NCBI GenBank assembly: GCA_016342385.1 | Contig: JAEINM010000073.1 | Span: forward strand, 1 to 12,413 | Direction: 5' to 3' | Length of the DNA: 12,413 nt | DNA from: Spirochaetaceae bacterium | GTDB lineage: Bacteria > Spirochaetota > Spirochaetia > DSM-2461 | Shown: positions 7,166-12,413 of the stretch, one piece after another | How the letters are laid out: each line of letters opens with the position of its first letter | How positions within the stretch are numbered: the first letter of the stretch is position 1 | Translations under genes and position numbers: made by a program | The notes under the pieces: model-generated | Told to the model about the DNA's origin: nothing | Database searches by the model: none | The model's input: the letters and a program-made list of their open reading frames with translations, nothing else

Positions 7166-7954
7166 TTACATTATACCCTTTTTTACATTGGTTAACCGGG
7201 CCCGCAATCTGGATATGGCTTTAGTATGGAGCTGAGATATTCTTGACTCAGTAACTTCCAGAACTTTCCCGATCTCTTTCAGGGTCAGATCTTCATAGTA
7301 ATATAAGACTAGAACCTTTTTTTCTTTTTCCGGGAGATTCTGAATAGCTTCAACAATAACCCTTTTAATTTCATCCTTTTCAACTATCATTTCCGGCTGA
7401 AGGCTCGAAGGAGATTCAATAGTATCGACAAGAGATACTTTGTCATTTTCATCACCATTATTCCAGATATCATTTAAGGAGAGAAGAGATGTGCCGCTGA
7501 CTTTCAGCATCACTTTATTAAAATTATCTCTATCGAGATTCATCTCTTTTGCTATTTCTTCATCTGTTGCCGATCGACCAATTCTCGCTTCAAGTCGTTG
7601 AACTGCTTCATCGAGCTCTCTGCTTTTCTGTCTGACAGAACGAGGGACCCAGTCAATAGAACGGAGTTCATCTATGATTGAGCCTCGGATCCTGGTAACT
7701 GCATAGGTCTTGAATTTGACATGCTTCTCGGGATCAAATTTTTCTATCGCATCAAAAAGCCCGAAAACCCCAAAACCGACAAGGTCATCAAAATCTACGT
7801 TATGAGGCATGCCGATTGAAACTTTTCCTGCAACATATTTTACGAGAGGTGCATATTGTTTAATGATCGCATCCCTGATAGAGGCATCTTTGGTTTTTCT
7901 GTATTTGATCCATAATTCCACTTCGGGAATACCATTGATAATATTTTCAGCCAT
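7166..7954 (-). CDS. fliA: Flagellar sigma-28 factor (FliA/WhiG type)
   Basis: This is a 262-residue sigma-70 family protein of the group 3 size. Region 2 spans about 30-110 and includes VDFDDLVGFGVFGLFDAIEKF and the promoter-melting stretch FKTYAVTRIRGSIIDELRS. The next stretch, DWVPRSVRQKSRELDEA, is characteristic of FliA/WhiG/SigD. Region 3 covers about 112-160. Region 4 has its helix-turn-helix at about 222-250 (LTLKEIGKVLEVTESRISQL), which reads the -35 element. There is no region 1.1, as expected for this class. It should direct RNA polymerase to late flagellar and chemotaxis promoters. Sitting within the flagellar operon after flhA-flhF-flhG, it would be made together with the export gate. 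The start ATG has AGGA 6 bases upstream. No anti-sigma flgM gene is seen in the window. In spirochaetes this gene is often named whiG or fliA; the function is the same. Confidence 0.96.
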   Translation of the reverse strand: MAENIINGIPEVELWIKYRKTKDASIRDAIIKQYAPLVKYVAGKVSIGMPHNVDFDDLVGFGVFGLFDAIEKFDPEKHVKFKTYAVTRIRGSIIDELRSIDWVPRSVRQKSRELDEAVQRLEARIGRSATDEEIAKEMNLDRDNFNKVMLKVSGTSLLSLNDIWNNGDENDKVSLVDTIESPSSLQPEMIVEKDEIKRVIVEAIQNLPEKEKKVLVLYYYEDLTLKEIGKVLEVTESRISQLHTKAISRLRARLTNVKKGIM

Positions 7955-7974
7955 AATCGATCCTAACTTCTCTC

Positions 7975-8613
7975 CTATCTTTTAAGCACTGTTTTTACAG
8001 CTTTCGCTAATTCTTCCGGTCTATTCTGATCTGCTATTTTACCGGCAAGTCCCTCAGCTGAGAATTTGCTTCCGGAAGATAGTGAAGTATTTTCATTATA
8101 CCCGCTTTCTTCATCAGAATCAGTCCTTTTTTCTTCATTCTCTACTGCAGACGAAAAAGAAGAGGAAAAGGAACCAAGATCCGGCAATGTATCAATATCC
8201 ATTGATAATCCGCTATCCAGATTTAAAGAACTCTTAATTGTTCCATGGGATTCAGAATCTTTTTCCTCAGACCGCTGAGAAACGGTTTCTTCTGAACCCT
8301 GATCTTCTGAATCCTCTGATAACTCATCAATGGCATCATCACTTTCATTCAGAACAATATTAACATTTGATCCCTCTTGTCCGGAGGATTCTCTTTCCCG
8401 AGGAAGAGTTTCAGCATCACCGCTTATGAGATAAGTTATAGCGACAAAATTTATTGCCGCGGCTAAAACTGCAAAAAGAATTAATACAATAAATGCTCTG
8501 AGTAAAACCGATGATACACCGACTCCCCCGATAAAACCGCTTAAGATCGAGATAAAAACGGCTACAAGAGCAATAATGATAATAGTTTTCCAGTTAAGTT
8601 TCTCAAAAAACAG
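7975..8613 (-). CDS. Two-pass membrane protein with acidic cytoplasmic tail; non-standard start (CTG) or frameshifted start
   Basis: No family is recognised. The reading frame is open from just after a TGA at 8629-8631 down to the TAG at 7975. It encodes two membrane helices at about 10-33 (TIIIIALVAVFISILSGFIG) and 40-63 (AFIVLILFAVLAAAINFVAI). A long tail rich in Ser, Glu and Asp follows, and then a C-terminal amphipathic helix (about 185-212, ending ELAKAVKTVLKR). No ATG, GTG or TTG occurs in frame before 8202, which lies well after the membrane helices. The best in-frame candidate is CTG at 8613, 5 bases after GGAG within a purine-rich AGAGGGGGAG, giving 212 residues. A TTG at 8618 in the neighbouring frame would need a one-base shift in the adjacent T6 run. 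A start at 8202 would give 75 residues and discard the best-conserved-looking part. Lying between flhG and the sigma gene, it is probably a flagellar accessory protein. Confidence 0.72.
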   Translation of the reverse strand: MFFEKLNWKTIIIIALVAVFISILSGFIGGVGVSSVLLRAFIVLILFAVLAAAINFVAITYLISGDAETLPRERESSGQEGSNVNIVLNESDDAIDELSEDSEDQGSEETVSQRSEEKDSESHGTIKSSLNLDSGLSMDIDTLPDLGSFSSSFSSAVENEEKRTDSDEESGYNENTSLSSGSKFSAEGLAGKIADQNRPEELAKAVKTVLKR

Positions 8614-8618
8614 AGCAA

Positions 8619-8628
8619 CTCCCCCTCT
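8619..8628 (-). promoter_or_regulatory. Purine-rich ribosome binding site before the non-standard start
   Basis: AGAGGGGGAG lies immediately after the in-frame TGA. GGAG is 5 bases before the CTG at 8613, and GAGG is 5 bases before the out-of-frame TTG at 8618. It shows that translation begins here, ahead of the two membrane helices, whichever codon is used. Confidence 0.65.
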
Positions 8629-8660
8629 TCAGATTAGGTCAATTATATTCACAAGTCAAG

Positions 8661-9551
8661 CTACTGATCCTTGCGGAGTAATTTCTTTATAAAACGGCCT
8701 ACTCCGCCACCTTCCTTAAACTCTATATTCTCGAGTCTTCCCACAATATGCTGTATACAACCCGATGCTTTACCATTGGGATCTGCCACCATAAAAGGGA
8801 TCTGTTTTCTCACAGAACTCTGAACGGAAGGATCTTCGTAGACAAATCCCAGATAATCCACTTTAAGATTTAAAAACTGACCGGCAATATTGATAACTCT
8901 CTGAGAAATCTTCTTGGCTTCTGTTACAGATGTAACTCTATTAACAATCAGTTTCAAATCCAGATCCAGGTCATCTATCTCCGTTGATATTATTTTTATT
9001 ATACCATAGGCATCTGTTATAGCCGTTGGTTCCGGAGTTGTAACGATAATGACTTCATCGGCTGCTTCAACAAAGGAGAGAACATTACTGGAAACTCCCG
9101 CACTGGTATCTATGATAATAATATCCGCAGATGAGAGCTCTGTCAGCTCAGAAATAAAGGAATCTCTCTCTTCATCAGTTAAATTGGCAATTTTACTAAA
9201 ACCCGATGCTCCGGCAACGATCTGGATACCATAATCTGTATCGAGTATAACCTCTTTCATTGTCTTCTGCTTCCGAATGACGTGATACAGATTGTATTTG
9301 GGAATCATTCCCATGACAACATTCACATTAGCCAGCCCGAGGTCAGCATCCAGCACGATAACCTTTTTACCCAGTTTTCCATAAGCCAATGCAAGGTTTG
9401 TTGAGATATTTGTTTTTCCAACGCCTCCTTTACCACTGGCGACAGTTATAATTTTTGTCTTTGTTCCAAAAGAGGGCCGGATTTCAGTCTGATCATCTCC
9501 AAACTGTTTATTCTTCATTATCTCTCTGAGTTTTTCTGCCTGATCTTCCAA
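8661..9551 (-). CDS. flhG: FlhG (YlxH/FleN), MinD-like flagellar number regulator ATPase
   Basis: This is a 296-residue MinD/ParA-family ATPase. The N-terminus carries DQAEKLREIM (3-12), the DQAxxLR element by which FlhG activates the GTPase of FlhF. The deviant Walker A motif is SGKGGVGKT (39-47) with the signature Lys41. VIVLDADLGLANVN (65-77) and IIIIDTSAG (144-152) are the switch and Walker B regions. The C-terminal stretch VGRFIKKLLRK (about 284-294) is basic and amphipathic, matching the membrane-targeting helix of MinD/FlhG, so ATP-dependent membrane association is expected. FlhG limits flagellar number and placement together with FlhF, encoded immediately upstream. The start is TTG at 9551, with GGAG 7 bases upstream inside the last codons of flhF. 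The DQA motif falls at the usual distance from this start, which supports it. The length is normal for the family. Confidence 0.96.
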   Translation of the reverse strand: MEDQAEKLREIMKNKQFGDDQTEIRPSFGTKTKIITVASGKGGVGKTNISTNLALAYGKLGKKVIVLDADLGLANVNVVMGMIPKYNLYHVIRKQKTMKEVILDTDYGIQIVAGASGFSKIANLTDEERDSFISELTELSSADIIIIDTSAGVSSNVLSFVEAADEVIIVTTPEPTAITDAYGIIKIISTEIDDLDLDLKLIVNRVTSVTEAKKISQRVINIAGQFLNLKVDYLGFVYEDPSVQSSVRKQIPFMVADPNGKASGCIQHIVGRLENIEFKEGGGVGRFIKKLLRKDQ

Positions 9552-9554
9552 CTT

Positions 9555-10754
9555 TTATCTCCAGATAGCTGAATTATATATGGGGAATTTTCTCAATAAC
9601 TTTTCCCTGTCTACTGAAAAACCAGCTAATTTTTCCAGTAGTTTAATTTTCGTGGCAGCCTCAATATCCTGAGGCACCACCTGTCCGTCAGTGATATATG
9701 AAATAGGTTTCCCGCTTTCTGCCAGCAAACTGATAATATTTCCTACAAGTGATGTCTCATCCAGTTTTGTCAGAATGACTGATTCATACTTGAACGGCTC
9801 AAACTGACTTAGAATCTCTTTGACGTCACAGGTTTTTGTTGTCGAAGAAATAGCGAGATGAACTTCGCTGCCACTGCCGCAGGCATCGAGAAGTTTCCGC
9901 ATCTCCGCCAGTTTCATAAAATCACTAGGGCTTTTGCCTATAGTATCGACCAGTATAAGATCTGCATCGTTATACTGCTGTATGGTCTTTTCCAGATCAC
10001 TGAAGGTTTCAACACAGGAAACTGGTATCCCCATTATATCTCCATAGGTTTCTATCTGCTTTTTTGCCCCTATACGATAATTATCGATAGTTATCATCCT
10101 CACACTTAGAGGAGATTTATCAGAAGTGGCAATTCCCTTAATGGCGGCCAGTTTTGCAATAGTTGTTGTCTTTCCGACACCTGTGGGACCTACAAGAATG
10201 AATATCCTCGGAATCCTCGACGGCTTTTCCTTGTAAATATCAATCTTATCACCTATCCATTCCAGAATTGACTGCTGAATAAGAGAATAATCATCGAGAT
10301 CTTCCAGAGAGAATTCTCTTTTAATTCTATCTACCAGATCTACAATAAATTTATGGGAAAAATCATTGTCACGAAGCAAATTTTCCAATTGTTCAATATT
10401 TTCATGTTGTTTGGGGGAAGAACCGGAGGCTCCCGTATTGAGAAGAGTCTTCACAACTTCTGTTAGATTTTTGACTTCTTCAGTTAGATTATCATTGACT
10501 GCAGTTGTTTCCTTTTTCCCGCCGGCAGCTTCAAGTATGGCTTTTTTAGCCTGATTATCCCGTATTGTAGAATCCTGGCGGACTTTATCGGAAACATATC
10601 CCGTATACTCCACACCCTCTCTTTTGAAAAGGCCGAGGAATCCACCCATTGATATATTTCTTCTGGTTAAAATTTTAGCTTTTAAACCATATTTAGAGCT
10701 TATCTTATCCAGTACTTCTCTGTGACTGGCACCGCGCTCAGTAAAATGTTCCAT
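9555..10754 (-). CDS. flhF: FlhF, SRP-type GTPase for flagellar placement
   Basis: This is a 399-residue protein from the ATG at 10754. The N-terminal B domain (1-105) contains KILTRRNISMGGFLGLFKREG. A variable linker (105-125) leads to the helical N domain (about 125-175) and the GTPase G domain: G1 GPTGVGKTT (189-197), DNYRIGAKKQIETYG (224-238), G3 DTIGKSP (270-276), G4 TKLDE (329-333) and the closing GQVVPQDIE (357-365). FlhF is a relative of Ffh and FtsY that marks the site of flagellar assembly at the membrane, and FlhG stimulates its GTPase. A longer frame begins at GTG 10769, but that codon lacks a ribosome binding site, whereas the ATG has AAGGA 6 bases upstream and overlaps the flhA stop by one base (TAATG). 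I therefore prefer the ATG. Ile replaces the common Ala in the G3 motif. Confidence 0.96.
   Translation of the reverse strand: MEHFTERGASHREVLDKISSKYGLKAKILTRRNISMGGFLGLFKREGVEYTGYVSDKVRQDSTIRDNQAKKAILEAAGGKKETTAVNDNLTEEVKNLTEVVKTLLNTGASGSSPKQHENIEQLENLLRDNDFSHKFIVDLVDRIKREFSLEDLDDYSLIQQSILEWIGDKIDIYKEKPSRIPRIFILVGPTGVGKTTTIAKLAAIKGIATSDKSPLSVRMITIDNYRIGAKKQIETYGDIMGIPVSCVETFSDLEKTIQQYNDADLILVDTIGKSPSDFMKLAEMRKLLDACGSGSEVHLAISSTTKTCDVKEILSQFEPFKYESVILTKLDETSLVGNIISLLAESGKPISYITDGQVVPQDIEAATKIKLLEKLAGFSVDREKLLRKFPIYNSAIWR
9559..9562 (-). promoter_or_regulatory. Ribosome binding site for the TTG start of flhG
   Basis: GGAG sits within the final codons of flhF, 7 bases before the TTG at 9551. 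It supports a TTG start and translational coupling of the FlhF/FlhG pair. Confidence 0.7.
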
Positions 10755-12413
10755 TAGGATTCCTTCCACTCAATTATTATTTCGCCCAGCGATTCTATTG
10801 TCATATTTGAAGCTATTTCCGGCACAGACAAAATCACCAGATCCGGAATATCCCGCACGGTAGACGATCTGACAAGAGCTCTCGCTGCTTCACTGCATAA
10901 AATTATAGGATAATGTCCCAAATCCTGTATCTTTTGAACATTGTTTAATAGAGAATTTATCCACAACCTCTGAAAATGAGGATCCAGTGCTGCCACAACT
11001 CCGGTTGCCGACTCCATTCTCGATTCAACGATCTTCTGTTCTACTTCAGGATTAATAGTCAATACTTTGAGGATATTATCCTCTTCAGCATACTGTAAAC
11101 ATATCTGTCTGCCCAGTGCCTGCCTGACTTTTTCTATGAGAAATCCTGTATCTTTTGTCACGGAACCGTAATCACCGAGAGTTTCCAGGATAACAACAAG
11201 ATTTCTGATAGAAACCTGCTCTTTGAGAAGTCCCTGAAAAACCTTCTGGATTTCTCCTGTAGAAAATGTTTTTCGAACTTCATCCACAACAGCCGGATAA
11301 TTTTCCTTGAGAGTATCGAGCATAGATTGGACTTCCTGACGACCAATAATCTCTGCAGAATGCTTCTTAATAATTTCAGTAAGATGAGTGGCTATTATGG
11401 ATGGAGAATCAACGACCGTATACCCGAGTCGCTCTCCTTTCTCTCTGTTGCTTTCAGATATCCAGATAGCCGGTAGGCCGAAAGCGGGATCTGTCGTTTT
11501 TTCACCATCGAGAACATCTCTATCTCCACCGGGATTGATGGCGAGGAAATGTCCCATGCGGATATTGCCTCTCCCCATTTCCACCCCTTTAATTTTCAGA
11601 CAGTATTCTGAAGGTTCAAGCCGCATATTATCGATTATACGGATACGGGGAACAACTAGCCCCAGATCCAGCGCCGCTTCCCGGCGAATGCGGGTAAGGC
11701 GATCGAGCAGCTCCGCTCCATTATCCTGATCGACAAGTGGTATCAGACCATATCCCAGTTCAAGGGACAAAGGATCCAGAGGTACAACAGGAGACATTTC
11801 AGCAGGCTTGTCTTTCTCTGCCTTTTCCGCTTCTCCTTCAGTTTTTTCCAGTTCCTCTGCTATCATCTTTTTCCTTGTCATTCTAAAGGCAAGAAATCCT
11901 GTCATAAAAGATAAGGGCATGAGAAGATACCAGGGAAATCCTGGAAGAACTCCCAAGAAGAAAAGGAATAATGCCGTAATCCAGTATATTTTTGATTGGG
12001 CGGAAAACTGCTTTTTAACATCTTCACCAAAAGACCCGTCCCCTACAGATCTTGTCACGATAAGACCGGTGGAAACTGATATGATTAATGTGGGCAGCTG
12101 GGAAACAAGTCCATCACCGATTGTCAGAGATGTATAAGTATTCAGCGCGTTTGTGATAGGTTCTCCATGGATGGTTACACCGACAATAATCCCTCCGATG
12201 ACATTGATCAGAGTGATGACAATTCCGACCTGAACCGTACCGGAAACAAATTTTGTCGCACCATCCATAGCTCCGTAAAAGTCGACGGATTTCTGAAGAT
12301 TGGATTTTTTCTTACGGGCCTGATCATCAGTGATGAGACCGGAATTATACTCCGCATCTATGGCCATCTGTTTCCCCGGCAGGGCATCGAGAGTAAATCT
12401 TGCAGCGACCTCG
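10754..12413 (-). CDS. flhA: FlhA, flagellar type III export gate (5' end cut by window edge)
   Basis: 552 residues are visible; the frame continues past the window edge, so the ATG at 12367 is internal. The visible part begins in the FHIPEP signature (FTLDALPGKQMAIDAEYNSG, visible residues 6-25), which normally lies about 150 residues into FlhA. Four membrane helices follow: about 57-80, 97-122, 140-156 and 158-178. Next come an acidic linker (about 185-215) and the cytoplasmic domain with GYGLIPLVD, the DPAFGLPAIWI segment, GYTVVDSPSIIATHLTEI and GRQEV. FlhA forms the nonameric ring of the export gate in the inner membrane and docks chaperone-substrate complexes before secretion. It ends at a TAA that shares a base with the flhF ATG. 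The missing N-terminus covers the first membrane helices. Identification is secure. Confidence 0.98.
   Translation of the reverse strand, partial: EVAARFTLDALPGKQMAIDAEYNSGLITDDQARKKKSNLQKSVDFYGAMDGATKFVSGTVQVGIVITLINVIGGIIVGVTIHGEPITNALNTYTSLTIGDGLVSQLPTLIISVSTGLIVTRSVGDGSFGEDVKKQFSAQSKIYWITALFLFFLGVLPGFPWYLLMPLSFMTGFLAFRMTRKKMIAEELEKTEGEAEKAEKDKPAEMSPVVPLDPLSLELGYGLIPLVDQDNGAELLDRLTRIRREAALDLGLVVPRIRIIDNMRLEPSEYCLKIKGVEMGRGNIRMGHFLAINPGGDRDVLDGEKTTDPAFGLPAIWISESNREKGERLGYTVVDSPSIIATHLTEIIKKHSAEIIGRQEVQSMLDTLKENYPAVVDEVRKTFSTGEIQKVFQGLLKEQVSIRNLVVILETLGDYGSVTKDTGFLIEKVRQALGRQICLQYAEEDNILKVLTINPEVEQKIVESRMESATGVVAALDPHFQRLWINSLLNNVQKIQDLGHYPIILCSEAARALVRSSTVRDIPDLVILSVPEIASNMTIESLGEIIIEWKES
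10761..10765 (-). promoter_or_regulatory. Ribosome binding site deciding the flhF start
   Basis: The sequence AAGGA lies inside the last codons of flhA, 6 bases before the ATG at 10754. The rival GTG at 10769 lies upstream of it and has no comparable site. This favours the shorter FlhF, with translation coupled to flhA. Confidence 0.75.

Noticed and set aside
8631..8659. Possible internal promoter between flhG and the membrane protein (TTGACT and TATAAT on the minus strand).
   Set aside because: The TATAAT at 8642-8647 has only a 2/6 match at the -35 position 17 bases upstream. The TTGACT at 8654-8659 pairs with TAATCT, which would start the RNA within the ribosome binding site.
10755..10769. 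GTG at 10769 as the flhF start.
   Set aside because: It has no ribosome binding site and adds only five residues, whereas the ATG at 10754 has a well-spaced AAGGA.
12365..12367. ATG at 12367 as the start of flhA.
   Set aside because: The frame continues upstream through the conserved FTLDALPGKQ motif to the window edge, so this Met is internal.

Overview
The window is one uninterrupted block of eleven genes, all on the minus strand. They are packed so tightly that most gaps are 0-20 bases and several genes overlap. In transcription order (from high to low coordinates) they are: flhA (5' end outside the window), flhF, flhG, a membrane protein whose start codon is unclear, a sigma-28 factor (FliA/WhiG type), a FapA/DUF342 protein with a Jag-N domain, a small highly charged protein, a SwrB-like single-pass membrane protein, a short HscC-like Hsp70, a J-domain/HEAT-like protein, and a CheA-like histidine kinase (3' end outside the window). 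I saw no RNA genes, mobile elements, CRISPR arrays or terminators. No stretch above about 50 bases lacks a gene.

The organism is most likely a spirochaete of the Treponema/Spirochaeta type. This is inferred from the order flhA-flhF-flhG-(membrane protein)-sigma28-FapA, the moderately AT-rich DNA, and the style of the FlhF N-terminus. It is a memory-based call, not a database result. The sigma-28 gene argues against Borrelia, which lacks one. A Firmicute-like source is the main alternative, because Bacillus also places flhA-flhF-ylxH upstream of sigD and swrB.

The right half (about 7150-12413) is the late part of a flagellar operon. FlhA is the export gate of the flagellar type III secretion system. 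FlhF and FlhG are the GTPase/ATPase pair that sets flagellar position and number. The sigma factor transcribes late flagellar genes. The left half (1-7150) continues the same transcription unit but is less ordinary: FapA, two small accessory proteins, then an Hsp70, a J-protein and a CheA-like kinase whose reading frames overlap at both joints (ATGA and an 8-base overlap). That last trio is the most interesting part. It looks like a dedicated chaperone pair made together with a second, divergent chemotaxis-type kinase inside a flagellar operon.

Start codons deserve care here. hsp70 and flhG use TTG, flhF most likely starts at an internal ATG with a good ribosome binding site, and the gene at about 7975-8613 has no ATG, GTG or TTG in frame ahead of its membrane segments.
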